The notes under the pieces were generated by a model. That model was not told the origin of the DNA. It saw only the letters and a program-made list of their open reading frames with translations, and made no database searches. Shown piece by piece: positions 22,368 through 29,750 of a stretch of DNA of 33,142 nucleotides. Position numbers and translations under genes: made by a program. Each line of letters begins with the position of its first letter. The first letter of the stretch is position 1. This DNA comes from an uncultured Prevotellaceae bacterium (GTDB taxonomy: Bacteria > Bacteroidota > Bacteroidia > Bacteroidales > Bacteroidaceae), in contig CALEPV010000013.1 in the NCBI GenBank assembly GCA_937910905.1, forward strand, positions 1-33,142. The letters run 5' to 3'.

Positions 22368-24380
22368 ATGGACGAGCAACAACGCATAGAGCAGCTGCGC
22401 AGCGAGCTGCACCATCACAATCACCTATATTATATAGAGAACACACCATCCATCAGCGACCAGGAGTTTGATGTACTGATGCGCGAACTGCAGGAGCTGG
22501 AAGCACGCCATCCTGAGATGTACGATGCCAATTCACCATCGCAACGTGTGGGCAGCGATCTGTCCAACGAGTTCGTGACGGTTCAGCATCAGCGTCCGAT
22601 GTTGTCGCTGGCCAATACCTATAACGAGGATGAGGTGCGAGAGTTCTATGCTCGCGTGAGTGAGGGACTGGGCAGCGAGGACTTTGAGATATGCTGTGAG
22701 CTGAAGTTCGACGGGCTCAGCATATCGTTGCACTACGAGGACGGACAGCTGGTGCGTGCCGTGACCAGAGGCGACGGTACTCAAGGCGATGATGTGACAG
22801 CCAACGTGCGTACCATTCGCACCATACCACTGAAGCTGCAGGCCGATGGTGGTTGGCCGCGTGAGTTCGAGATACGTGGTGAGGTGTTGATGCCTTGGGC
22901 TTCGTTCGACCGTCTCAACGCCGAGCGCGAAGCTGTAGGCGACCAGCTGTTTGCCAATCCACGAAATGCTGCCAGCGGTACGCTCAAGAGTAAGACTACC
23001 GACAAGGTGGCGCAGCGAGGCCTGGATGCCTACCTCTACTATCTGCTCGGTGACGAGCTGCCGTCAGATGGGCACTATGAGAACCTGCAGGCCGCCCGAC
23101 AATGGGGCTTTCAGGTGAGCACCCACATGATCAAGGCGCATTCGCTCGAAGAGGTGATGAAGTACATACACCACTGGGATGTAGCCAGAAAGGAGCTGCC
23201 AGTGGCTACCGATGGCATAGTGCTGAAGGTGAACTCGCTCCGTCAGCAGCGTATGCTGGGCCTTACTGCCAAGAGTCCACGATGGGCTATAGCATACAAG
23301 TTCCAGGCAGAGCAGGCTTCAACTCCATTGCGCGAAGTGACGTTCCAGGTGGGTCGCACAGGTGCTGTCACTCCAGTTGCCAATATGGATGCTGTGTTGC
23401 TGTCGGGTACGATGGTTCGTCGTGCCACACTCCACAATGCCGATGTGATGGCGCAGCTCGACTTGCACATCGGTGACAATGTACTGGTTGAGAAAGGCGG
23501 AGAGATAATACCTAAGATTGTGGGTGTTGACGAGTCGTGCCTGCCAGAGCCACGTGGACCCAAAGTGCAGTTCATCACACATTGTCCGGAGTGTGGTGCT
23601 GAGCTGGTGCGCTATGAAGGCGAGGCTGCCTACTATTGTCCCAATGATACAGGCTGCCCGCCGCAGATTAAGGGCAGGATAGAGCATTTCTGTTCGCGCC
23701 GTGCGATGAACATCGACTCTATAGGTACTGAAAAGGTTGAGGACTTCTACTCCAAAGGGCTGATACACAATGTGGCCGATCTATACGACCTCGACGAGTA
23801 CCGCATACTAGACCTTGGGCGAGGTTATAAGGCTCGCATGGCCAAGAATATCATTGATGGCATAGAGCATAGCAAGCAGGTACCATTCGAGCGTGTGCTG
23901 TTCGCGCTAGGCATCCGTTTTGTAGGTGAGACAACGGCCAAGCTGCTTGCCACGCGATTCCACGACATTGACACTCTGGCAGCTGCTTCGCTCGATGAGA
24001 TGCTGTCTGTGGACGGCATAGGAATGATTATCGCACAGAGTGTCAAGTCATGGTTTGCCGATGCCGACAATGCCTTCCTCGTAGAGCGTCTGCGCAGCAA
24101 GGGCGTGCAGCTGGCGCTGTCCGAGGAGGCTCTGGCTCAGCAGAGCGACAAGCTCGCAGGGCTGAGCATAGTAATCAGCGGCGTGTTTGCTCAGCATTCG
24201 CGCGATGAGTACAAGCGCATCATAGAGCAGAACGGCGGAAAGAACGTGGGCAGTATATCAGCCAAGACATCGTTCATCCTCGCTGGCGAGAACATGGGTC
24301 CTGCCAAACTGGAGAAGGCTGGCAAGCTGGGCATCCGCATCGTCCGTGAGGACGAGTTCCTCGAGATGCTTAAGGCTTAG
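22368..24380 (+). CDS. ligA: NAD-dependent DNA ligase
   Basis: Seals 3'-OH/5'-phosphate nicks in duplex DNA using NAD+, joining Okazaki fragments and repair patches. 670 residues, standard length and complete domain order. Ia domain: HNHLYYIENTPSISDQEFDVLMREL. Adenylation domain: Lys113 in CELKFDGLSIS, VTRGDGTQGDDVT and FANPRNAASGTLK. OB fold: VTFQVGRTGAVTPVA. Zinc finger: CPECGAEL...YYCPN..CP (four Cys). Then the helix-hairpin-helix region, with GIGMIIAQSVKSWF, and a C-terminal BRCT domain (LSIVISGVF...). ATG 22368 fits the promoter spacing. It converges on the lipoprotein gene at its 3' end, the two overlapping by four bases. Confidence 0.98.
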   Translation: MDEQQRIEQLRSELHHHNHLYYIENTPSISDQEFDVLMRELQELEARHPEMYDANSPSQRVGSDLSNEFVTVQHQRPMLSLANTYNEDEVREFYARVSEGLGSEDFEICCELKFDGLSISLHYEDGQLVRAVTRGDGTQGDDVTANVRTIRTIPLKLQADGGWPREFEIRGEVLMPWASFDRLNAEREAVGDQLFANPRNAASGTLKSKTTDKVAQRGLDAYLYYLLGDELPSDGHYENLQAARQWGFQVSTHMIKAHSLEEVMKYIHHWDVARKELPVATDGIVLKVNSLRQQRMLGLTAKSPRWAIAYKFQAEQASTPLREVTFQVGRTGAVTPVANMDAVLLSGTMVRRATLHNADVMAQLDLHIGDNVLVEKGGEIIPKIVGVDESCLPEPRGPKVQFITHCPECGAELVRYEGEAAYYCPNDTGCPPQIKGRIEHFCSRRAMNIDSIGTEKVEDFYSKGLIHNVADLYDLDEYRILDLGRGYKARMAKNIIDGIEHSKQVPFERVLFALGIRFVGETTAKLLATRFHDIDTLAAASLDEMLSVDGIGMIIAQSVKSWFADADNAFLVERLRSKGVQLALSEEALAQQSDKLAGLSIVISGVFAQHSRDEYKRIIEQNGGKNVGSISAKTSFILAGENMGPAKLEKAGKLGIRIVREDEFLEMLKA

Positions 24381-24994
24381 CTTAATTCCTCGCAGTCTTC
24401 TTGCTCCTCCTCAATCTCTTCCTCAGCATCTATCCAGAGGGAGGGGTCGTTGATACACTCCATGAGAAACTCAAGCTCCGACTGGTCACATGCGGGATAT
24501 AGATTGATGAGCAGATGGTCGTCAACCAGTTGCAGCATGATGGCAGCCTCGGTGTCGGCGGCGTGTGAGCGCTTTGTGCTTGCTGCTGGATGCAGGGTGG
24601 CCAGCATAGACACAGCGTCGGAGTAGAGTGTGGCGCTGCTTTGTGTGCTGATGCGGTGCTGCAGCGACATGAGCAGACGCATAACGCTACGTTCTTCCTT
24701 ACCTGCCAGATTGAGGTCCAGCGCTATGCTGTGTGCACTGTCCACGCTGCAAGCGGTGACTACACCACACAGCGTCAGCGTGTCGTTCACTATGTTGTGA
24801 CGGGTATCCTTGCCTGCCAGCGATACAGCCTCGATTCGCAGTGAGTCAATCAGGTTGGGCACGTCGATGGTATCCAGCATCAGGCTGTCGGCACCGCCTG
24901 CCTGCTCGCCGGCTTGCTGATTGCATCCTGCCAGAAGTGCAGTAGCCAGGATACTGCACATCACGGCAGGTATGAGCTTGCGCAATGATTTCAT
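24377..24994 (-). CDS. Predicted lipoprotein of unknown function, acidic C-terminus
   Basis: 205 residues. MKSLRKLIPAVMCSILATALLAGC is a lipoprotein signal with lipobox LLAGC. The middle part alternates strands (DTLTLCGVVTACSVDSAHSIALDLNLAGKE), compatible with a small beta-rich OB- or tRNA_anti-like fold seen in some Bacteroidota lipoproteins, but I do not recognise the family. The tail is extremely acidic (DAEEEIEEEQEDCEELS). It starts 14 bp after the DUF1893 stop and is the last gene of the Tat operon, so envelope attachment near that system is plausible but inferred. Confidence 0.6.
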   Translation of the reverse strand: MKSLRKLIPAVMCSILATALLAGCNQQAGEQAGGADSLMLDTIDVPNLIDSLRIEAVSLAGKDTRHNIVNDTLTLCGVVTACSVDSAHSIALDLNLAGKEERSVMRLLMSLQHRISTQSSATLYSDAVSMLATLHPAASTKRSHAADTEAAIMLQLVDDHLLINLYPACDQSELEFLMECINDPSLWIDAEEEIEEEQEDCEELS

Positions 24995-25008
24995 ATCTAC
25001 AGCTGTTG

Positions 25009-25440
25009 TTATGCTACCTTGGGCGCATTGATTTCAGCCAGGAACTTGCCAATCTGCCTATAGGCTTCGTCCGGGTCGGTGATATGCTGGGTGAGTTGCT
25101 CCACTGGGCACATACCCGTGTGGGTGCGGTTGATGATGTAGGGCACTTTCTTCTCGTAGCTGGTCGGTATGCCAGCAGCCTTCAGCACGTCAAGCGCTTG
25201 CTCGCTGATCATGTCTGCCCAGACTTCCTTGGCTCCTGCCTTGACTAGCAGCAGGGCGGCACCGCGACCTATGACCTCATCGGCCAGCAGGCCGTTGCGA
25301 AGGAAGGTGGGACGCTCGGTGACGAGGGTGTAGAGGTCTATGATGCCCTTGCTGTGGAATTCATGCAACTGACCGTCGGCAGAGCGTGCTACGCCGAGGA
25401 TGGAGGGGGCAGAGTGGAGGTATGAGATGAGGTTTTGCAT
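25009..25440 (-). CDS. DUF1893 domain protein
   Basis: 143 residues from the ATG at 25440; the same frame stays open upstream across the neighbouring gene, but that extension is only a shadow. The sequence follows the DUF1893 family (PF08973): FHSKGIIDLYTLV, LLADEVIGRGAALLLVKAGAKEVWADMISEQALDVLKAAGIPTSYEKKVPYI (split here only for description), then NRTHTGMCPVEQL. The family is related to cytidine-deaminase-like folds by structure, with no confirmed reaction. It lies 92 bp downstream of the aldo/keto reductase, after a hairpin, and 14 bp before the lipoprotein. Cys in GMCPVE could be catalytic, but this is speculation. Confidence 0.7.
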   Translation of the reverse strand: MQNLISYLHSAPSILGVARSADGQLHEFHSKGIIDLYTLVTERPTFLRNGLLADEVIGRGAALLLVKAGAKEVWADMISEQALDVLKAAGIPTSYEKKVPYIINRTHTGMCPVEQLTQHITDPDEAYRQIGKFLAEINAPKVA

Positions 25441-25478
25441 TTTGTTTGGGGTGTTGGTGTTAATTGGGGAGGGGTGAG

Positions 25479-25497
25479 GTTGCGATGGTATCGCAAC
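25479..25497. terminator. Hairpin between the aldo/keto reductase and DUF1893
   Basis: GTTGCGAT and ATCGCAAC pair perfectly around GGT (8-bp stem), 36 bp past the reductase stop. It may attenuate read-through into DUF1893; no T-tract. Confidence 0.5.
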
Positions 25498-25532
25498 ACA
25501 CCCAACGTAATTAGAGGGGGCTTTGGGTATGC

Positions 25533-26972
25533 TTAGAGGGGCCCGCCGGCGGCGCGGAGCGACTCGGTGTACTCGTCGATGCGGCGCAGCTCGCTGGGGA
25601 TGTCTATCTGCTGGGGGCAGTGTGGCGCGCACTGGCCGCAGCCTATGCAGTGGTCGGCCTGGCGCAGGCGCGGCACTGAGCGGTCGTAGCCCACAAGGAA
25701 GGCACGGCGTGCCTGACGGTAGGCCGGGTCGAGGCTGCTTTGCCTGACGTAGCCCTCGCGGATGCACTTGTTGTAGTGGGAGAAAATGGCGGGTATGTTC
25801 ACGCCATAGGGACATGGCATACAGTACTGGCACTCGTTGCACGGCACGGTCTTCATGCCGTATATCTCTTCGGCTATCTGCATTAGGAACTCGTGCTCGT
25901 CCTCGGTGATGGGGTGGAGTGGGGAGTATGTGGCTACGTTCTCCTGCAGGTGTTCCATGTAGGTCATGCCGCTCAGCACGGTGAGCACGCCTTGCGGAGT
26001 GCCGGCGAAGCGGAACGCCCAAGTGGCCACGCTGTGGTCGGGGTCGCGTTGCTTAAGCTTGGCTGCTATCTCGTCGCTGATGTTGGCCAGACGGCCGCCG
26101 AGCAGCGGCTCCATGATGACGGCAGGTATGCCGCGCTTCTCCAGCTCGGCATACAGATATGCGGCATCGGTGTTACGGGGATTAATCTCGTCGGCATAGA
26201 ACCAGTCGAGATAGTTCAGCTCTATCTGCACGAAGTCCCAGTGGTAGCGACCCTCGTCGTGCCATTGCAGCAGGTGGTCGAACACCTTGACGTCGCCGTG
26301 ATAGGAGAACCCCAGGTTGCGTATGCGTCCGGCCTGCTTCTGTTCCACGAGCCAATCCAGTATGCCGTTGTTCATGTATCGGGCCTCGAATGTCTCCCAG
26401 CTGCTGAGGCCGTTGCCTTCGGCATCGCGCGCTGTGCCGCCTATAGAGTGTAGCAGCAGATAGTCGATGTAGTCGACTTGCAGCTCGCGCAGCGATGTCT
26501 CGAACATCCCCTTGGCACCTTCCGGTGTCCATGATTCGGGCCAGAAGTTCGACATCTTGGTGGCTATGTAGAAGTCCTTGCGGTCGTGGCGGGCGAGGGC
26601 TATGCCGGTGCAGCGCTCTGAGAGGCCGCGGCAGTAGGCTGGCGAGGTGTCGAAGTAGTTCACGCCGTGTTCGATGGCGTAATCAACCTGGCGGTTGATC
26701 ATCTCCTGGTCGAACTCGGCTGCCTGATGGTCAGGGGCATCCTTGGGCTTGGGCAGCTCTGGCAGGCGCATCATGCCGTAGCCCAGCAGCGACACGTGGT
26801 CGTCGGTGTTGGGGTTCAGACGCATGGTCATCGTGCCGTCGGCGGCAGGCTGTGCGCTGCCGGCATCGTCGGATGTCATAGCCTTCTTGCAGGCGGTGAG
26901 CAGAGCAGAGCTGGCCACAGTTGCCCCGCTAAGGTACTTTATGAAGTTGCGGCGGTTCAGTTGCTTGTTCAT
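25533..26972 (-). CDS. Tat-type lipoprotein aldo/keto reductase with C-terminal 2[4Fe-4S] ferredoxin domain
   Basis: 479 residues. The N-terminus QLNRRNFIKYLSGATVA has a twin-arginine motif (Arg7-Arg8) and continues to a lipobox LLTAC (Cys28), so export by Tat and lipid anchoring are predicted. The AKR barrel keeps the catalytic tetrad Asp108 and Tyr113 (NYFDTSPAY), Lys139 (IATKM) and His175 (LLLHS). The distal SGM...EN motif (residues 334-345) aligns with the nucleotide-binding strand. After about residue 375, two Cys sets bind clusters: 378/381/384/387 and 442/445/448/452. Cytoplasmic AKRs use NAD(P)H, which is absent outside the cytoplasm, so electrons may come from the iron-sulfur membrane protein encoded 24 bp upstream. 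The substrate is unknown. Confidence 0.85.
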   Translation of the reverse strand: MNKQLNRRNFIKYLSGATVASSALLTACKKAMTSDDAGSAQPAADGTMTMRLNPNTDDHVSLLGYGMMRLPELPKPKDAPDHQAAEFDQEMINRQVDYAIEHGVNYFDTSPAYCRGLSERCTGIALARHDRKDFYIATKMSNFWPESWTPEGAKGMFETSLRELQVDYIDYLLLHSIGGTARDAEGNGLSSWETFEARYMNNGILDWLVEQKQAGRIRNLGFSYHGDVKVFDHLLQWHDEGRYHWDFVQIELNYLDWFYADEINPRNTDAAYLYAELEKRGIPAVIMEPLLGGRLANISDEIAAKLKQRDPDHSVATWAFRFAGTPQGVLTVLSGMTYMEHLQENVATYSPLHPITEDEHEFLMQIAEEIYGMKTVPCNECQYCMPCPYGVNIPAIFSHYNKCIREGYVRQSSLDPAYRQARRAFLVGYDRSVPRLRQADHCIGCGQCAPHCPQQIDIPSELRRIDEYTESLRAAGGPL

Positions 26973-26996
26973 CTTTGAATAATTGTCATTGGTGAC

Positions 26997-28559
26997 TTAT
27001 ATCGTGCGGTGCACCTCGTGTCCTTCCACATGCAGGGCGCTGGGACGTGCGGGGCATACGTACTCGCAGGCGCCGCAACCGATGCAGCGGCTCTCGTTCA
27101 CGGTTGGTATATTGATGCTGTACTCGTCGTCGGGGTCGAATGGCACCATAGTGATGGCTCCGGCCGGGCAGTGGCGGGCGCAGTTGCCGCAATCCACGCC
27201 GTCGGTAAGCGGCACGCACAGCTCGCGGTTCCACACGGCGTGGCCTATCTGTATGGCAGCCTTGTCCTCATGGCTGATGAGTCTGATGGCACCTGTGGGG
27301 CACACGTTGGAGCAGCGTGTGCACTCCGGCCGGCAGTAGCCGCGCTCGTAGCTCATGGTGGGCTGCATGACGGTCAGCCAGCTGTCGGCCGAGGGGCGCA
27401 GCACGTTGTTGGGACATTGTGCCACACAGAGCTGACAGCCTGTGCAGTGCTGAGCCAGATGGGCGGCGGAGAGGCTGCCCGGAGGTGTGAGGGGTGTCTG
27501 GCGCTTGGGTGGCTGCTTGGGGGCGATGGCGGCCAGACCGCCATCCACTGTCTTCTGAGCTTTGGTTGCAGCGGCAGAGGTGGCGAGCATGGCTGAGCTG
27601 ATGAGGAAGGCGCGGCGGGACAGAGACCCATTCCCCTCCCTCTCTGTGAGGCTGGGAGTGGTTACCGTTTGAGTGGGTGCGGGAGTGATGTGTGCTGCTT
27701 TCTTCGGTGAATAATGCAGCGCTCCGAACTTGCAAGCACCCAGGCAGTTGCCGCACACGACGCAGCGGGAGTAGTCGACGGCGTGGTTCTTGTAGTCGAT
27801 GCACGAGGCTTTGCAGGCGCGGGTGCAGGCGCTGCAGTTGCGGCACTTGGCTGTGTCGAAGTTGATCTTCAGCAGCGAGAAGCGCGATAGGAAGCTCAGC
27901 ACTGTGCCTACGGGACAGATGGTGTTGCAGTAGGTGCGGCCTCCGAAGATGGCCAGTATGGTGAGCACCACGAAGGTCGCTGCTGCGATGATGAACGTGG
28001 GCAGGCTGCGTATCCATAGATCCACATAGTAGTAGTCGTAGTTACCTGCCGCAGCCGAGCGGTCGGCCAGCACGTTGTTGCCCAGCTCGTAGATGGGCTT
28101 GAATAGGTTGGCGGCTATGCGGCCGAAGCTGCTGTACGGGGCAAGCAGCGCAACAACAGACCCCAAGCCAGCCACCAGCGCCACGATGAACACCGCCAGC
28201 ACGCTGTAGCGCAGCCACTTGCGTTCTGGCGAGTAGCTGTAGCGGCCCAGCTTGCCTGCCTTTTTCCTCTTGCCCATGCTGAAGCGGTGGCTGATGTGCA
28301 GGTGTGCCAGCAGGTCTTGCATGATGCCCAGCGGACAGACGACGGAGCAATAGATACGTCCCAGCAGCAGCGTCAGCACCACCAGCACGACAATCACCGT
28401 TACGTTCAGCGCCAGCACAGCTGGCAGGAACTGCCACTTGGCGAGGAAGCCCACATGGTGGTGGACCACACCTGTGAAGTCAACAAAGAGCCACGTGATG
28501 CCGATCAGCATCAGAAGGGCCAAGGTGCGGCGGATATATTTGAGGTAATGGTTCTTCAT
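26997..28559 (-). CDS. Fused NapH/NapG-like iron-sulfur membrane protein with an internal twin-arginine signal
   Basis: 520 residues. N-terminal NapH-like half: four membrane helices (about 11-29, 46-67, 118-141, 186-206), two CxxxCP motifs (Cys71/75 and Cys211/215) and a cytoplasmic ferredoxin with Cys239/242/245/249 and 266/269/272/276. Then comes an internal Tat motif SRRAFLISS (314-322) with a hydrophobic stretch to about 331. C-terminal NapG-like half: four cluster motifs (Cys372/375/378/382; 409/413/416/420; 448/457/460/464; 492/495/498/502). In periplasmic nitrate reductase systems, NapH and NapG are separate proteins passing quinol electrons outward; here they are one chain. The start overlaps the tatC stop as ATGA, and the reductase follows after 24 bp. 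A role as quinol-dependent electron donor is inferred. Confidence 0.88.
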   Translation of the reverse strand: MKNHYLKYIRRTLALLMLIGITWLFVDFTGVVHHHVGFLAKWQFLPAVLALNVTVIVVLVVLTLLLGRIYCSVVCPLGIMQDLLAHLHISHRFSMGKRKKAGKLGRYSYSPERKWLRYSVLAVFIVALVAGLGSVVALLAPYSSFGRIAANLFKPIYELGNNVLADRSAAAGNYDYYYVDLWIRSLPTFIIAAATFVVLTILAIFGGRTYCNTICPVGTVLSFLSRFSLLKINFDTAKCRNCSACTRACKASCIDYKNHAVDYSRCVVCGNCLGACKFGALHYSPKKAAHITPAPTQTVTTPSLTEREGNGSLSRRAFLISSAMLATSAAATKAQKTVDGGLAAIAPKQPPKRQTPLTPPGSLSAAHLAQHCTGCQLCVAQCPNNVLRPSADSWLTVMQPTMSYERGYCRPECTRCSNVCPTGAIRLISHEDKAAIQIGHAVWNRELCVPLTDGVDCGNCARHCPAGAITMVPFDPDDEYSINIPTVNESRCIGCGACEYVCPARPSALHVEGHEVHRTI

Positions 28560-29311
28560 ATCGTTCTTTTTACTATCAGAATGCTTGTTTCATACAGCAT
28601 CCATATCGGCAGGCTCACTATGATGAGGGTCATGGCGTCGGTGGTGGGGGTGAGCAGGGCGGCAGCTATGAGTATCACCACTATGGCGTGGCGGCGGTAG
28701 CGGCGCATCCACTCGGCCCTAAGTAGCCCGAAGCGTGCCAGCAGCCACGATACTACGGGCAGCTCGAACACTATGCCGAACACCAGCGACAGCATGAGCA
28801 TCGTGTCTACGTAGCTGGTCAGCGAGATGAGGCTCTCCACATCAGCGCTCACGGAGTACTCGCCCAGAAAGCGTACCGTGAGCGGCAGCACGAGCAGGTA
28901 GTTGACCACACAGCCTATGATGAACATCGCGTATGCCCAGACGACGAGCTGCACCGACGCGCGGCGCTCGCGCTCGTAGAGGGCTGGTGCAACGAAGCTG
29001 AACAGCTGGTAGAGCAGGTAGGGCGAGGCGGCCATGATGCCTGCCACGAGTGCCACGCGCATGTGAATCATAAACTGCTCTGTGAGCTCCGTGTTGATGA
29101 GGTGCAGCGTGAACGGCTCGGCACCAAGCCAGACGTAGGTTGGGAAGTCGGCATGTGTGGGCCACAGCACAAGGCAGAACAGCCAGTCCTTCATGCAGAA
29201 GGCTGCTATGCTCAGCACCGCCACAGCTGCAATCATGCGTATGAGCGTGCCGCGCAGCACCTCCAGATGGTCCCAGAAGGACATCAGCTTCCCATCGTCC
29301 TGCTGCTCCAT
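28556..29311 (-). CDS. tatC: Sec-independent protein translocase subunit TatC
   Basis: The receptor of the twin-arginine translocase, binding signal peptides and forming the translocation site with TatA in the inner membrane. 251 residues, normal length. The conserved SFWDHLEVLRGTLIR start, six hydrophobic helices, FVAPALYERERR in the first periplasmic/loop region, FGIVFELPVVSWLL and LLTPTTDAMTLIIVSLPIWMLYE at the end are all TatC hallmarks. It is 3 bp downstream of tatA and overlaps the fused iron-sulfur gene by 4 bases (ATGA). No tatB is present, so a TatAC-type system is likely. Confidence 0.96.
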   Translation of the reverse strand: MEQQDDGKLMSFWDHLEVLRGTLIRMIAAVAVLSIAAFCMKDWLFCLVLWPTHADFPTYVWLGAEPFTLHLINTELTEQFMIHMRVALVAGIMAASPYLLYQLFSFVAPALYERERRASVQLVVWAYAMFIIGCVVNYLLVLPLTVRFLGEYSVSADVESLISLTSYVDTMLMLSLVFGIVFELPVVSWLLARFGLLRAEWMRRYRRHAIVVILIAAALLTPTTDAMTLIIVSLPIWMLYETSILIVKRTI

Positions 29312-29314
29312 CCG

Positions 29315-29509
29315 TCAGGCATTCGGCGTTGGAGACGTTGGCGTGTCCGCAGGCTGCTGGGGCGAAGGCTCGTCCTTGCCGTTCATCCCGTCCTTGAAGC
29401 TCTTCATGCCACGCCCAAGGCCGTGCATCAGTTCCGGTATCTTCTTGCCTCCGAATAGCAGTAGCACCACAAGGGCTATGAGGATAATCTCTGTTGTACC
29501 TAAGCGCAT
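29315..29509 (-). CDS. tatA: Sec-independent protein translocase subunit TatA
   Basis: 64 residues from the ATG at 29509; an upstream TTG at 29533 would read through promoter sequence. One N-terminal membrane helix (TTEIILIALVVLLLFGG) is followed by the FGGKKIPEL hinge motif, an amphipathic helix (MHGLGRGMKSFKDGMNG) and an unstructured Pro-rich tail, exactly the TatA layout. Oligomers form the translocation path for folded proteins. It is the first gene of a six-gene operon with tatC and two predicted substrates. Confidence 0.95.
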   Translation of the reverse strand: MRLGTTEIILIALVVLLLFGGKKIPELMHGLGRGMKSFKDGMNGKDEPSPQQPADTPTSPTPNA

Positions 29510-29530
29510 AGTTCTAACATTTAGTCGCTG

Positions 29531-29538
29531 CAAAAATA
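29531..29538 (-). promoter_or_regulatory. -7 box of the tat operon
   Basis: TATTTTTG on the minus strand fits TAnnTTTG, 21 bp before the tatA ATG. A TTTGACC (about 29554-29548) lies closer than the usual -33 distance, so the call is tentative. Confidence 0.5.
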
Positions 29539-29646
29539 AGTATAATTGGTCAAACGTAATCCTACTTCACGATATAAATGTTGCAACAATGTGCGAGAAA
29601 GCCGCTGATAATGCGGTGTCCAACGGTCTGCAACGTGATGTCGCAC

Positions 29647-29734
29647 AAAAAACATGCGCGTGTTAAATAAATGACACGCGCATGTTTTTTATTTAACACG
29701 CGCGTGTCATTTATTTAACACGCGCATGTTTTTT
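29647..29734. repeat. Palindrome array C: four 22-bp units with core ACA(C/T)GCGC(G/A)TGT
   Basis: Four units of exactly 22 bp (29647-29668, 29669-29690, 29691-29712, 29713-29734). Each has a 12-bp near-palindromic core (centres 29657.5, 29679.5, 29701.5, 29723.5) and A/T-only or nearly A/T-only linkers. Units 1 and 2 form a perfect 17-bp inverted repeat with an A-tract on one side and a T-tract on the other, so they could be a two-way terminator. The array ends 16 bp from the DUF1846 stop and lies upstream of tatA. Nothing else is recognised in 29539-29646. Confidence 0.85.
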
Positions 29735-29750
29735 CAGCTGCAATGTGATG

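Noticed and set aside
25009..26022. 337-residue minus-strand frame covering DUF1893 and more
   Set aside because: Only the last 143 codons are protein-like; the upstream part is an Arg/Pro-rich shadow of the aldo/keto reductase gene. ATG 25440 is the real start.
29647..29734. CRISPR-like array
   Set aside because: Units are 22 bp with no unique spacers, the linkers are A/T repeats, and no cas gene is present.
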